DNA of 37,013 nt, from positions 1-37,013 of the forward strand of contig JAIELY010000029.1 in the NCBI GenBank assembly GCA_019752555.1, given 5' to 3'. The notes beneath the pieces were generated by a model. The model was not told the DNA's origin, did no database searches, and saw only the letters and a list, made by a program, of their open reading frames with translations. The position numbers and the translations under genes are program-made. This document shows, piece by piece, positions 25,437-33,700 of this stretch. The stretch is from Rhabdochlamydiaceae bacterium (GTDB lineage: Bacteria > Chlamydiota > Chlamydiia > Chlamydiales > Rhabdochlamydiaceae). Every line of letters begins with the position of its first letter. Position 1 is the first letter of the stretch.

Positions 25437-25634
25437 TTAGAAGCTGTAGCTTTTTTGCTTCGGCTTTTTGTATTTGAGAGCAGCTTTTGCTTTCGCGCGG
25501 CTCTTTACAGAAGGCTTATCGTAGAAGCGGTGGGCTTTTGCAGATTTCATTACGCCTTCTTTGTCGAGTTTCTTTTTGAGAGCCCGTAATGCTTTATCAA
25601 TCGGCTCACCAGTGCGGACCTTTACGCTTGTCAT
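25437..25634 (-). CDS. rpsU: 30S ribosomal protein S21
   Basis: 65 residues, starting [27 protein letters not shown] and ending with a basic tail ([22 protein letters not shown]). S21 is a small basic protein of the 30S subunit needed for initiation near the anti-Shine-Dalgarno region. The central [12 protein letters not shown] matches the family. GAAGGA lies about 11 bases before the ATG. The leader holds a 10-bp palindrome, TCAATATTGA (25661-25670), that could be regulatory. Confidence 0.95.
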   Translation of the reverse strand: MTSVKVRTGEPIDKALRALKKKLDKEGVMKSAKAHRFYDKPSVKSRAKAKAALKYKKPKQKSYSF

Positions 25635-25692
25635 GAATCTCGTTTCCTTCAGTTATGGGATCAATATTGACATGTTAATTAGTCTGGTTCTC

Positions 25693-25722
25693 ATCTTAAA
25701 GAAAAGGGGGGATATTTTTCAA
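25693..25722 (-). promoter_or_regulatory. Possible promoter of rpsU
   Basis: On the minus strand, TTGAAA (25717-25722), 18 bases, TAAGAT (25693-25698), just downstream of the tsaB stop. rpsU could also be read from tsaB. Confidence 0.35.
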
Positions 25723-25741
25723 TTCATTCCTCAAGCCTCTT

Positions 25742-26362
25742 TTAAGGCGCATGGAGGTAGATGAGGTTTGTTTCGTGGGGGTTTTGGATGTAACTGTCTT
25801 GTACAGAAATGGTTAGGAATTTAGCGATCGATTCGAAAGTGGGTCTGGGAAGCCTCCAAGGAAGGGGAAGTGTGCGTTGCATCTGTTCTAAAGGCTTTGC
25901 GATTAGAGTCTCAATATTTACTAAGGAGGTTGTGAGAGTGCAAAGAGGGACGAGCTCTGAGGTGTCAATTGTAAAATAATTATTTTGAGAGTCTCCTTTC
26001 AAGAGGAAAAAGTCTCCGGTCCGAGAGGGCATAACACAGGCGAAACTGCCGAAATCTCCAGGGAGAAAAGCAAGCAGCGAGCAAAAATTAACTAGCGGGA
26101 GCGCGCGCGCGTAGCTTAAGGTTCTTGCGACAGCAACGCCAACGCGGGTGCCAGTGTAAGAGCCAGGGCCAATGCCGACGGCAATCGAGGTAACCGCATC
26201 TAACGAGATCTGTTTTTCCTGTAGAACAGACTCAATGTCTGGCATTAGGGTGCGAGAGAGCTGGTTGGCGTGGGCGCGTGTACAAGAGGCGATGATCTTG
26301 CCCTTTGATAATAGTGCGACAAGGCTATCTTCTGAGCTTGTGTCAATAATAAGTTGGGTCAT
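25742..26362 (-). CDS. tsaB: tRNA threonylcarbamoyladenosine (t6A) biosynthesis protein TsaB
   Basis: 206 residues. The N-terminal MTQLIIDTSSEDSLVALLSKGKII and the hallmark VGIGPGSYTGTRVGVAVARTLSYA (62-85) identify the TsaB/YeaZ member of the ASKHA fold. TsaB pairs with TsaD to transfer threonylcarbamate to A37 of ANN-decoding tRNAs. The C-terminus is divergent, as in other species. No Shine-Dalgarno precedes the ATG. A good promoter ends only 8 bases before the ATG, so the mRNA is probably leaderless. Divergent from lon. Confidence 0.93.
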   Translation of the reverse strand: MTQLIIDTSSEDSLVALLSKGKIIASCTRAHANQLSRTLMPDIESVLQEKQISLDAVTSIAVGIGPGSYTGTRVGVAVARTLSYARALPLVNFCSLLAFLPGDFGSFACVMPSRTGDFFLLKGDSQNNYFTIDTSELVPLCTLTTSLVNIETLIAKPLEQMQRTLPLPWRLPRPTFESIAKFLTISVQDSYIQNPHETNLIYLHAP

Positions 26363-26370
26363 GGGAGGGG

Positions 26371-26400
26371 ATTATACCTGATCTTTCTGAGGATTTGCAA
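26371..26400 (-). promoter_or_regulatory. Promoter of tsaB, implying a leaderless mRNA
   Basis: On the minus strand, TTGCAA (26395-26400), 18 bases, perfect TATAAT (26371-26376). Only CCCCTCCC separates the -10 box from the ATG, so transcription should begin at or next to the start codon. Confidence 0.55.
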
Positions 26401-26431
26401 TGACTTTGCTCTATATATTCTTTTTTTACAG

Positions 26432-26468
26432 GCAACTAGTTGCGCTATTTTAATAGAGTTGATAAAGT
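26432..26468 (+). promoter_or_regulatory. Possible lon promoter with overlapping palindrome
   Basis: TTGCGC (26440-26445), 17 bases, TAAAGT (26463-26468), a weak match. The 12-bp palindrome GCAACTAGTTGC (26432-26443) overlaps the -35 box and may be an operator in the tsaB-lon divergent region. Confidence 0.3.
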
Positions 26469-26508
26469 AGCATACCTTGCCTCGAGCTTACTATAAAAGG
26501 AGAGCGTT

Positions 26509-28989
26509 TTGAGTACGGACAATGACAATTCTTTTCCCGATGATGAAGAGCTAGAAGATGCGTTAGTTGAAGCTGTAGAGCAATCGGTCCATGATGATCA
26601 GCAGAAGGCTGCCTCGACGGCAGAACTGCCCAAACAGGTCTTTATTGTTCCATTAAGCAGACGTCCGTTCTTTCCTGGGATGGCAGCTCCGATTGTGATT
26701 GAGCCCGGCGCTTATTATGAGGTCCTCAAAGCAGTTGCGAAGTCGGAACATAAATTTTTGGGTTTATTTCTCACGCGTAAAGAAGAAGATAACATCTATA
26801 AGGTGGGCTTTAATGATCTTTACGAGGTGGGTGTATTAGCTCGCATTTTGCGGATCATTCCCATGGAACAAGGGGGCGCTCAGGTTGTTCTCAATATGGA
26901 AAAGCGGATTTCGGTCCGTAAGCCAGTCAAAGCGGGTAAGCATCTAAAAGCTCAGATCGAATATCATGAGGATTCGCCTGGTAAACTTTCCAAAGAGCTC
27001 AAGGCGTATTCCATTAGTATCATTACGACCATTAAAGACCTGCTCAAGCTCAATCCTCTTTTTAAGGAAGAGCTGCAGATTTTCTTAGGCCATTCTGATT
27101 TTACAGAGCCTGGAAAATTAGCAGATTTTGCAGTCACTCTAACGACAGCGAGCCGCGAAGAATTGCAAGAGGTGCTCGAGTCCTTTGATTTGCAGACGCG
27201 GATTGACCGCGCCCTTGTCCTTCTCAAAAAAGAGCTGGATTTAAGTAAGCTGCAAAATAGCATCAACATGAAGATCGAAGCCACGATCTCTAAAACTCAG
27301 CGGGAATTTTTCTTGCGCGAGCAGCTCAAGACGATCAAAAAAGAGCTCGGGCTTGAAAAAGACGATAAGACCTGCGACTTAGAGAAGTTTGAAGAGCGGT
27401 TAAAAAAACGCACCGTCCCTGAAGATGTGATGACAGTTATCCGCGAAGAGATGGGCAAGCTGAGTGTGTTGGAAGTCCAGTCGGCTGAATACGCTGTCTG
27501 CCGTAATTATCTCGATTGGCTGACCATTGTTCCTTGGGGGATTCGCAGCAGCGATGAAGGACCGGGACTTGATATGAAATTTGCTAAAAAGGTGCTCGAA
27601 GAGGATCACTATGGCCTCAATGACATCAAAGAGCGGATTTTAGAATTTATCGCGGTAGGAAAACTCTCTGGTGGCATTAAGGGAAGCATCATTTGTTTGG
27701 TGGGCCCTCCTGGTGTAGGTAAAACGAGCATCGGAAAGAGTGTCGCAAGAGCTTTAAATCGCAAGTTCTATCGTTTTTCTGTGGGAGGCATGCGCGATGA
27801 GGCTGAAATTAAAGGACACCGGCGTACTTACATTGGTGCGATGCCAGGAAAGTTAATTCAGGCCCTTAAATTTACCCAGTCGATGGATCCTGTGATTATG
27901 CTCGACGAGGTCGACAAAATGGGCAATAGTTATCATGGCGATCCGGCTTCTGCGCTTTTGGAAGTATTAGATCCCGAGCAAAATAAGGACTTTCTCGATC
28001 ATTATCTCGATGTGCGTTGCGATCTGTCTAATATTGTATTTATCGTAACAGCAAACGTTCTCGACACAATACCAGAGCCGCTTAAAGATCGAATGGATAT
28101 TTTGCGCCTATCCGGTTACATTCTTGAGGAGAAGGTGCAGATAGCAACAAAGTATTTGATCCCCCGCAATCGCAAAACGATGGGGCTTAAAGCCTCCGAC
28201 ATCGAGTTTTCTAAAGCCGCGCTCACGCAGATCATCAATGGATATGCGCGCGAGGCAGGGGTGAGAAGTTTAGAAAATTACATTAAGAAGATTTTGCGTA
28301 AAATTGCGGTCAAAGTCGTCCATTTTACAGAGAAGAAAAAAAATGCGAAAGAAAAGCCTCCCAAAGAAATCATTTCTGATCGCACGCTGACCAAATTTTT
28401 AGGAAAACCGATCTTCACGAGCGATCGCTACTATGAGAGAACTCCTGCCGGCGTCTGCATGGGCCTTGCTTGGACCTCTATGGGAGGGGCCACTTTGTAT
28501 GTCGAAGCCATCAAGGTTCCAGCTGAAAAAACTGAGATGAAGCTGACAGGGCAAGCGGGCGATGTCATGAAAGAATCTGCGCAGATTGCTTGGTCGTATT
28601 TAAACAGTTTAGGCGATAAGTTCACAGGCGGCAGAAAATTTGATAAGTGCCAGGTGCATTTGCATATTCCCGAAGGAGCGACGCCAAAAGATGGGCCGTC
28701 TGCGGGAATCACGATGGTCACCTCTTTGCTTTCCTTGTTGCGTGATGAGCCTGTAATCGAGAACCTCGGTATGACAGGCGAGCTGACGCTGACAGGTAAG
28801 GTTCTGCCTATTGGAGGGCTAAAGGAAAAACTCATCGCCGCAAAGCGCTCTGGTGCCAACGTGTTGATTTTCCCAAAAGACAATCAGCGCGATTATGATG
28901 AACTTCCTTCACATATTAAGAAAGGGATTAAGGTCCATTTCGTAACGCATTATGATGAGGTGTTCCATGTCGCTTTCCCAAAGAGCTAA
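26509..28989 (+). CDS. lon: ATP-dependent protease Lon
   Basis: 826 residues, full length, starting with TTG after AAAGGAG at 6 bases. Residues 1-45 are an acidic extension (DNDNSFPDDEELEDALVEAV). The Lon N-domain (PKQVFIVPLSRRPFFPGMAAPIVI) and coiled-coil region follow. Walker A is GPPGVGKTS (about 399-407) and Walker B is PVIMLDEVDK. The proteolytic domain has PKDGPSAG with catalytic S731 and GGLKEK with catalytic K774, 43 residues apart as in E. coli Lon. The enzyme degrades misfolded and regulatory proteins in the cytoplasm. It is the first gene of an operon; the next gene starts inside its last codons. Confidence 0.98.
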   Translation: MSTDNDNSFPDDEELEDALVEAVEQSVHDDQQKAASTAELPKQVFIVPLSRRPFFPGMAAPIVIEPGAYYEVLKAVAKSEHKFLGLFLTRKEEDNIYKVGFNDLYEVGVLARILRIIPMEQGGAQVVLNMEKRISVRKPVKAGKHLKAQIEYHEDSPGKLSKELKAYSISIITTIKDLLKLNPLFKEELQIFLGHSDFTEPGKLADFAVTLTTASREELQEVLESFDLQTRIDRALVLLKKELDLSKLQNSINMKIEATISKTQREFFLREQLKTIKKELGLEKDDKTCDLEKFEERLKKRTVPEDVMTVIREEMGKLSVLEVQSAEYAVCRNYLDWLTIVPWGIRSSDEGPGLDMKFAKKVLEEDHYGLNDIKERILEFIAVGKLSGGIKGSIICLVGPPGVGKTSIGKSVARALNRKFYRFSVGGMRDEAEIKGHRRTYIGAMPGKLIQALKFTQSMDPVIMLDEVDKMGNSYHGDPASALLEVLDPEQNKDFLDHYLDVRCDLSNIVFIVTANVLDTIPEPLKDRMDILRLSGYILEEKVQIATKYLIPRNRKTMGLKASDIEFSKAALTQIINGYAREAGVRSLENYIKKILRKIAVKVVHFTEKKKNAKEKPPKEIISDRTLTKFLGKPIFTSDRYYERTPAGVCMGLAWTSMGGATLYVEAIKVPAEKTEMKLTGQAGDVMKESAQIAWSYLNSLGDKFTGGRKFDKCQVHLHIPEGATPKDGPSAGITMVTSLLSLLRDEPVIENLGMTGELTLTGKVLPIGGLKEKLIAAKRSGANVLIFPKDNQRDYDELPSHIKKGIKVHFVTHYDEVFHVAFPKS

Positions 28990-29482
28990 ATCGTATCGGG
29001 AGGCAGCTGATGCAAAATTTCTCGACCCCGCGATATTGAAAGAGAAGGCTCTCGCGTTCAAGCAAGAGGGAAAAACGATTGCGACTCTCAATGGATCGTT
29101 TGATTTGCTGCATGCGGGACACCTAGAAATGATTTATCAAGCCAGCCTGCAAGCGGACCTTTTGATTGTGGGGTTGAATACGGACCGCTCGATTCAAGGG
29201 TATAAAAGCCCTTTGCGTCCGATCATTGCTTTAGAGTATCGTCTGCAAATGATGGCCGCTCTTGAAATGGTCGATTTTGTCACTTGGTTTGACGAGCTTG
29301 ACCCGCGGTCTTTGCTTGAAAAGATTCAACCCGATGTGCACGTGAATGGTGAGGAATATGGGGAAGAGTGCATTGAAGCTCAAACCGTTCGTTCTCACGG
29401 AGGAAAAATCCATATTGTGCCTCTAATTCCAGGCTTGTCGACAACAGAGATCCTTAAAAAAATAGTTCATACATGCGCTTAA
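28967..29482 (+). CDS. RfaE2/HldE-type cytidylyltransferase-family nucleotidyltransferase
   Basis: 171 residues from the ATG at 28967, preceded by GAGGTG. An ATG 15 bases upstream is possible but has no good site. The gene overlaps lon by 23 bases. The nucleotidyltransferase signature NGSFDLLHAGHL (HxGH at 49-52) is followed by VGLNTDRSIQGYKSPLRPIIALEYR and a C-terminal STTEILKKI, the pattern of ADP-heptose synthase domain II (heptose-1-phosphate adenylyltransferase). No kinase domain is fused. By family it would activate a sugar phosphate for lipopolysaccharide or a related glycoconjugate, but the exact substrate is uncertain because no other heptose genes are nearby. Confidence 0.82.
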   Translation: MSLSQRAKSYREAADAKFLDPAILKEKALAFKQEGKTIATLNGSFDLLHAGHLEMIYQASLQADLLIVGLNTDRSIQGYKSPLRPIIALEYRLQMMAALEMVDFVTWFDELDPRSLLEKIQPDVHVNGEEYGEECIEAQTVRSHGGKIHIVPLIPGLSTTEILKKIVHTCA

Positions 29483-30633
29483 TTGGTTCGTTTGACACAG
29501 AAAAGCAGGCTTACACTCTTTATTCCTTACTTCTTAAGGAAGGGATCCAGAACACGTACGAGCCTTTTGTAGATAATGAAACGCATGCCAAGCGCTATCG
29601 CATTTGGGTCTATGAAGAAAATGATCTCGATACTGCCATTAGTTGGGTAGAGAAATATAAGCAGCATCCAGAAGATCCCCAATTTCAACAGATAGAAACA
29701 CCGCTTATCTCATCGCTGCCCCGAGTTCAAGACGAAGATAGTGATCCATCTTTGGAGGAGCCTGCAGTTGAGCCTCTTTTAAAAAGAGGCCGTTTGCCGT
29801 TTCAATTGACCCATTTAATCCTCGCTGTATGCATCTTCCTTTTTTTATGGAACGATGTCCAGGAGGGGAGGTTAAAAGCTGCAAAAGGGGAGCTCGCTTT
29901 GTTTCTTACGTTTACCCCGTTGCAGAAAACGCTTCTTTTTGATGATCCCATTGAATATCAACAAAAGATCGATCAGTTTCTAGACACGCATGATCTCAAA
30001 CCCTACCAAAATTTTAAAGAGTTGCCCCCTGCCATGCTCACCGAGCTCGAACAGGTGGAAAAAGCGCCGCTTTGGAAAGGAGTTTTTGATTGGATAATCG
30101 AGAAACGGCGCAGTGTAAATGATTCTGCTCCCACCCCCCCTTTATTTGAAAAAATCCGCGAACATCAGTACTGGCGCCTTGTCACACCCTGTTTTATGCA
30201 CCGCGACTTTTTTCATTTGCTGTTCAACATGGCTTGGGTGTGGATTTTAGGGCGGCAGCTCGATGAAAGATTAAAGCCCTTAAAAATTCTATCCTTAGCC
30301 CTTCTTATCGGAATCATTTCCAATGTCGCACAATATCTGATGAGCGGCCCTTTTTTTATGGGATACTCCGGGATCATTGTCGGGATGGCAGGCTTTATCT
30401 GGATGCGTCAGCGCGTAGCTCCTTGGGAAGGATATCCCTTAAGCCGCGGGACAGTTGTGTTTTTATTGATTTTTGTTCTCTCGATGCTCGCTTTAGAGTG
30501 GGTTACGTTTGGAATCGAACTGTTCTCTTCTATTTCGATCACTCCTGTTGTTGCGAACACTGCGCATATTGTCGGTGGCCTCTCGGGAATGTGGCTCGGC
30601 CGTTTTAACGCGTTTGGGCGGAGTGTACGATGA
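29473..30633 (+). CDS. Rhomboid-family intramembrane serine protease
   Basis: 386 residues, overlapping the preceding gene by 10 bases. Residues 1-65 resemble the GlpG-type cytoplasmic domain ([21 protein letters not shown]). A linker and the first membrane helix follow (112-127). A loop of about 100 residues separates it from the core: [23 protein letters not shown] (HxxxN at 248-252), [11 protein letters not shown] with nucleophile S299, and [12 protein letters not shown] with catalytic H365. The Ser-His dyad is intact. The enzyme cleaves transmembrane segments of substrate proteins in the inner membrane. Substrates are unknown. The long loop after helix 1 is larger than in E. coli GlpG. 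Confidence 0.92.
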   Translation: MRLIGSFDTEKQAYTLYSLLLKEGIQNTYEPFVDNETHAKRYRIWVYEENDLDTAISWVEKYKQHPEDPQFQQIETPLISSLPRVQDEDSDPSLEEPAVEPLLKRGRLPFQLTHLILAVCIFLFLWNDVQEGRLKAAKGELALFLTFTPLQKTLLFDDPIEYQQKIDQFLDTHDLKPYQNFKELPPAMLTELEQVEKAPLWKGVFDWIIEKRRSVNDSAPTPPLFEKIREHQYWRLVTPCFMHRDFFHLLFNMAWVWILGRQLDERLKPLKILSLALLIGIISNVAQYLMSGPFFMGYSGIIVGMAGFIWMRQRVAPWEGYPLSRGTVVFLLIFVLSMLALEWVTFGIELFSSISITPVVANTAHIVGGLSGMWLGRFNAFGRSVR

Positions 30634-31550
30634 GCGCACGCGATTTGTTTATCTTAGGCTGCTCCAGTCAGCAACCCACGCGTACGCGCAATCACGGTGC
30701 TTATCTGCTGCGTTGGAACGACGAGGGATTTCTTTTTGATCCAGGCGAGGGCACGCAGCGCCAATTTATTTTTGCCAATGTCGCGCCTCCTTGCGTGACC
30801 CGTATTTTAGTCAGCCACTTTCATGGAGACCATTGTTTGGGCTTAGGCTCCATGCTCATGCGTCTTAATCTTGATAAAGTCACCCATCCGATCCATTGTT
30901 ATTATCCCGCAAGCGGTAAAGTCTATTTTGATCGGCTGCGCTATGGGACGATTTATCATGAAAATATCGAGGTTATCGAACATCCTGTAAGTAGCGAAGG
31001 GATCGTTCATGATGATGGAAAATTTCAGATTGAAGCCTATTTTCTCGAGCATGGCGTCGATAACGTCGGTTGGCGGATTAAGGAAGCAGACTCGAGAAAA
31101 TTCGACAAGGCCAAGCTCAAAGCATTGGGTGTCCAAGGGCCGCTCGTGCGCACGCTCGAACAAGAAGGGAAGGTGGCAGTTCAAGGTAAAATCATCTCTC
31201 TAGATGAAGTGAGTTGGATCCGGCAGGGGGATGTATTTGCCGTTGCGATCGACAGCCTTCCCTGTTCTGCAATTGTCGCTGTTGCCCGCGGTGCGAAGCT
31301 CTTTCTCTGCGAGAGTACCTACCTCGAAGCTCATGGCCATTTAGCCAAAAAGCATCACCACCTCACTGCAAGACAAGCGGCGGAGTTTGCAAAAAAAGCA
31401 GGTGTGCAACAACTCATCCTCACCCATTTTTCTGCGCGCTATCAAGACTTAAGTGCATTTGCAAAAGAGGCAAAAGAGATCTTTCCCAATACCCTCATTG
31501 CAGAAGATTTGAAAGTCTTTCCCTTTCCTTTGGAGGACATTAAACACTAA
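30630..31550 (+). CDS. rnz: Ribonuclease Z (tRNA 3' endonuclease)
   Basis: 306 residues, overlapping the rhomboid gene by ATGA. The metallo-beta-lactamase metal motif SHFHGDH lies at 62-68, preceded by [12 protein letters not shown] at 35-46, the usual RNase Z pattern. The C-terminal part has [40 protein letters not shown] and the final metal His in LTHFS. The enzyme removes 3' trailers from tRNA precursors lacking encoded CCA. Last gene of the lon operon. Its stop overlaps the convergent small gene by 11 bases. Confidence 0.94.
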   Translation: MSARDLFILGCSSQQPTRTRNHGAYLLRWNDEGFLFDPGEGTQRQFIFANVAPPCVTRILVSHFHGDHCLGLGSMLMRLNLDKVTHPIHCYYPASGKVYFDRLRYGTIYHENIEVIEHPVSSEGIVHDDGKFQIEAYFLEHGVDNVGWRIKEADSRKFDKAKLKALGVQGPLVRTLEQEGKVAVQGKIISLDEVSWIRQGDVFAVAIDSLPCSAIVAVARGAKLFLCESTYLEAHGHLAKKHHHLTARQAAEFAKKAGVQQLILTHFSARYQDLSAFAKEAKEIFPNTLIAEDLKVFPFPLEDIKH

Positions 31551-31779
31551 GGTCTTGAGCTAACAGCTCTAATTCCTGAATGAGCGCCTGTGTAGGCTCA
31601 GGATATCTAACGAATTCTCTTAATATTTTTTGCAAATCAGATTCGAGAGGTTTTTGAGGATCGAAGTTTTTTAAGGCTTCAAGAAGAGAGACATTCGCAG
31701 TAGCCCCTGATATTTCCAGCGATTGGCTCAAAATATTGGATAGGATTGTTGCTGCGTCTTTTAAATTTTCTCTTAGCAT
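31540..31779 (-). CDS. Small helical protein of unknown function (79 aa)
   Basis: The start at 31779 ([13 protein letters not shown]) lies 1 base after the stop of the upstream small gene and has GGTGGAG 5 bases before it; a longer frame to 31827 would overlap that gene. The protein looks entirely helical ([42 protein letters not shown]) with no Cys, no signal peptide and no membrane segment. I do not recognise it. Size and pairing recall type III secretion chaperone or needle-type proteins, but no motif supports that. Confidence 0.6.
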   Translation of the reverse strand: MLRENLKDAATILSNILSQSLEISGATANVSLLEALKNFDPQKPLESDLQKILREFVRYPEPTQALIQELELLAQDLSV

Positions 31780-31780
31780 C

Positions 31781-32002
31781 CTACTCCACCTTTTCCACAG
31801 ATTGCGATAGAACAAGCGCGTGTGCATGCACTTGGGTTACAAATTCGGGATGAGCAAGCTGTGAAGGATCTGAGATTAGCTTTTGAAAGTCTTCTGCCAC
31901 TTGAATAATTTGAGTGCGCATTTGTTCAGCGAGCCCTGCCGTATCTTGTCCTTGAGGAAAAACCGGTGGAATGCTGGGGGCATTTCCGATGTTGCTTGTC
32001 AT
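31781..32002 (-). CDS. Small protein of unknown function (73 aa), first gene of a pair
   Basis: MTSNIGNAPSIPPVFPQG is a flexible Pro/Asn-rich start, followed by a helical part (LAEQMRTQIIQVAEDFQKL, FVTQVHAHALVLSQSVEKV). AAAAGGATG lies about 10 bases before the ATG. It is coupled to the next gene by TAGGATG. Its first 34 codons plus leader occur again at 33992-34198. It is not recognised. A polar N-terminus followed by helices would suit an exported or scaffold protein, but this is a guess. Confidence 0.6.
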   Translation of the reverse strand: MTSNIGNAPSIPPVFPQGQDTAGLAEQMRTQIIQVAEDFQKLISDPSQLAHPEFVTQVHAHALVLSQSVEKVE

Positions 32003-32107
32003 GAATAGTGCATCCTTTTAAGTGCACGTTAGAAATAAAAGAATAATTTGTCAATTGTGCTCTCAGCTAGATGACCATCGCACTTACAGAATATACGCCG
32101 CTATTTT
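31901..32107 (-). repeat. 207-bp duplicated leader block, copy 1
   Basis: It contains the first 34 codons of the 73-residue gene and 105 bases of leader. It matches 33992-34198 with about six mismatches and no gaps by eye. Copy 1 belongs to the intact gene. Confidence 0.9.
32026..32054 (-). promoter_or_regulatory. Possible promoter of the small gene pair
   Basis: Perfect -35 TTGACA (32049-32054), 17 bases, TAACGT (32026-32031), a poor -10. In the duplicate copy upstream of the LRR remnant the -35 reads TTCACA. From here to 32296 there is only a partial hairpin (GCGGCT/AGCCGC near 32195-32213) and a stretch shared with 33554-33612. I see no gene there. Confidence 0.35.
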
Positions 32108-32239
32108 GCGCTATACTAGACTATAAACTCGTGTCATGATGGATCCTGGCCAATAATGCTTGTGCTTCCCAGAAATCCCTGCCACTGCGGCTGCGTGAAA
32201 GCCGCTGGAGTGGACGCTAGATTAAAATTATTCTGTTTT

Positions 32240-32300
32240 TTAAGAGGTGCTGACTAAGCCATTTGCAAGAGCTTGGAGTATAGGGGACTGTGACAGAGAG
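32240..32300. repeat. About 60-bp block shared by the 3' flanks of two LRR loci
   Basis: The string ttgcaagagcttggagtata with flanking sequence occurs here and at 33554-33612, next to the LRR terminator element. Copy 1 has lost about 26 bases between two gagg words relative to copy 2, including the T-run-encoding part of the terminator. Confidence 0.65.
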
Positions 32301-32319
32301 GCTGGGTGATCCAACCTCT
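32297..32319 (-). terminator. LRR 3' hairpin element, copy 1
   Basis: Stem AGAGGCTGG (32297-32305) and CCAACCTCT (32311-32319) with loop GTGAT on the plus strand. In this copy the minus-strand T-run is lost. Related copies lie at 33633, 36277 and 19983. Confidence 0.55.
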
Positions 32320-32343
32320 CTTGAGTTTTGCAGGGATTATGCG

Positions 32344-32363
32344 GTTTAAAATTAATTTTAAAC
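32344..32363 (-). repeat. Palindrome spanning the stop codon of the LRR gene, copy 1
   Basis: GTTTAAAATTAATTTTAAAC, a perfect 20-bp palindrome including the TAA stop at 32358-32360. The same palindrome, two bases longer, lies at the stop of the other two LRR loci (33679-33700 and 36323-36344). Confidence 0.85.
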
Positions 32364-33413
32364 GCGTGAAAGAAGGGGGAAGGTTAGAAGACTGAGGGTT
32401 AAGAGAGAAGAGCGCTGAGTTGCATTGTGGTTGTTTCTTGCAAGCAAACCGATAAGAGTTGTTTTCAGCGTGGCGTCTCTGATGGAGTCCTGTATTGCCT
32501 GACCAAGATCTGTAATATAGCCGTTGATTTGAAGAGCTTCCACAAGGGCTTTCCAGCCCGCATGGCGGATATCGTTATATCTAAGATCAAGCGTTGTAAG
32601 AGTGGTATTAGCTACAAGAGCTCTACCAATCTCTTGTGCCCCTGCATCGCTGATATTGTTGGAACTCAGATTAAGCACAGTAAGAGCGGTATTAGCTCGA
32701 AGTGCTGTAGCAATGTCTTTTGCCCCTGCATCGCCGATATTGTTGGAACTCAGATCGAGTGCTGTAAGAGTGGTATTAGCTCGAAGTGCTGTTGCAATGT
32801 CTTTTGCCCCCGCATGGCCGATTTTGTTGTAAGTCAGATTAAGCACAGTAAGAGTGGTATTAGCTCGAAGTGCTGTAGCAATGTCTTTTGCCCCCGCAGC
32901 GCCGATATTGTTGGAACGCAGATTAAGCACTGCAAGAGTGGTATTAGCTCCAAGTGCTGTAGCAATGTCTTTTGCCCCCGCATGGCCGATTTTGTTCGAA
33001 TGCAGATTAAGCACTGCAAGAGTGGTATTAGCTCCAAGTGCTGTAGCAATGTCTTTTGCCCCCGCATGGCCGATATTGTTGAAATTCAGATCGAGTGCTG
33101 TAAGAGTGGTATTAGCTCCAAGTGCTCTAGCAATCTCTTGCGCTCCCGCATCGCCGATTTTGTTGTTACTCAGATTAAGTGTTGTAAGAGATGTGTTTTG
33201 AGAAAGGGCCCATGCAATTGCTTTTGCGCCTTCAGGACCGATATTTTTACTTGCCAGATCAAGTGTTGTAATAGAGTTTGACAGAAGTTGGTCGATGATT
33301 TCTTCTAGCCCATGTGGAATAGGTGGGCGTTCTTTTGCTTCTGGTGTTTGAGTGGGCAGAGGTGTGTGTATTGGTATTATTATTCCAAGACCAGTAGATG
33401 ATGATGCGGCCAT
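32358..33413 (-). CDS. LRR protein with near-identical 28-residue repeats, candidate effector
   Basis: 351 residues. AAAGGAGG lies 6 bases before the ATG, and a good promoter is upstream. Residues 1-45 are Ser/Pro-rich (MAASSSTGLGIIIPIHTPLP). Nine ribonuclease-inhibitor-type LRRs follow, with units like [29 protein letters not shown] conserved cap ([25 protein letters not shown]) and a tail ending LLSRV close the protein. The repeats are almost identical in DNA, showing recent duplication or gene conversion. Such LRRs bind proteins. Delivery to the host is inference from the family's expansion in environmental chlamydiae. The tail is shared with the loci ending at 33694 and 36338. Confidence 0.85.
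   Translation of the reverse strand: MAASSSTGLGIIIPIHTPLPTQTPEAKERPPIPHGLEEIIDQLLSNSITTLDLASKNIGPEGAKAIAWALSQNTSLTTLNLSNNKIGDAGAQEIARALGANTTLTALDLNFNNIGHAGAKDIATALGANTTLAVLNLHSNKIGHAGAKDIATALGANTTLAVLNLRSNNIGAAGAKDIATALRANTTLTVLNLTYNKIGHAGAKDIATALRANTTLTALDLSSNNIGDAGAKDIATALRANTALTVLNLSSNNISDAGAQEIGRALVANTTLTTLDLRYNDIRHAGWKALVEALQINGYITDLGQAIQDSIRDATLKTTLIGLLARNNHNATQRSSLLTLSLLTFPLLSRV
32540..33290 (-). repeat. 84-bp tandem LRR repeats
   Basis: The words gcaatgtcttttgcccc and gtaagagtggtattagct recur every 84 bases from about 32600 to 33130, with the outer units more diverged. This is one LRR unit per 84 bases. Identity is highest in the middle units, a pattern of unequal crossover. Confidence 0.9.
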
Positions 33414-33455
33414 AAAAGCCTCCTTTAGTTGTTAAGTTTTTAATGTTATGTGCCA

Positions 33456-33484
33456 ATTTTATCATTGGTTTTAGAATAAGTCAA
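33456..33484 (-). promoter_or_regulatory. Promoter of the complete LRR gene
   Basis: On the minus strand, TTGACT (33479-33484), 17 bases, TAAAAT (33456-33461), five of six matches in each box. The leader is about 35 bases. Upstream (33490-33550) is a very AT-rich tract that could act as an UP element. Confidence 0.6.
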
Positions 33485-33632
33485 TTTGTTTTTTTTGAAT
33501 ATAATTGCTTTAATATTAATTATTTATTAAATTAAAATTAAATTAATCTGTTTTTAAGTGGTCCTAAGTAACCAATTTGCAAGAGCTTGGAGTATAGAGG
33601 ACATGACAGAGAGGATTGGGAAATGGCCCAAA

Positions 33633-33655
33633 AGAGGCTGGGTGATCCAACCTCT
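33633..33655 (-). terminator. LRR 3' hairpin element, copy 2
   Basis: AGAGGCTGG (33633-33641), loop GTGAT, CCAACCTCT (33647-33655). In the minus direction the stem is followed by TTTTGGG, so this copy could terminate transcription. Confidence 0.6.
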
Positions 33656-33678
33656 CTTGAGCTTTGCAAGGATTATGC

Positions 33679-33700
33679 CGTTTAAAATTAATTTTAAACG
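33679..33700 (-). repeat. 22-bp palindrome at the stop of the LRR remnant, copy 2
   Basis: A perfect palindrome whose central 18 bases are TTTAAAATTAATTTTAAA, flanked by CG on both sides. It contains the in-frame stop at 33694. Confidence 0.85.

Noticed and set aside
32427-33281. Plus-strand Cys/Ser-rich repeat frame of 284 codons opposite the LRR gene
   Set aside because: It is periodic only because the LRR units are. It has no ribosome site, and the minus-strand reading matches the LRR consensus at every unit.
32540-33290. Regular 84-bp repeats considered as a CRISPR array
   Set aside because: There are no unique spacers between repeats, each unit encodes one LRR, and no cas genes are present.
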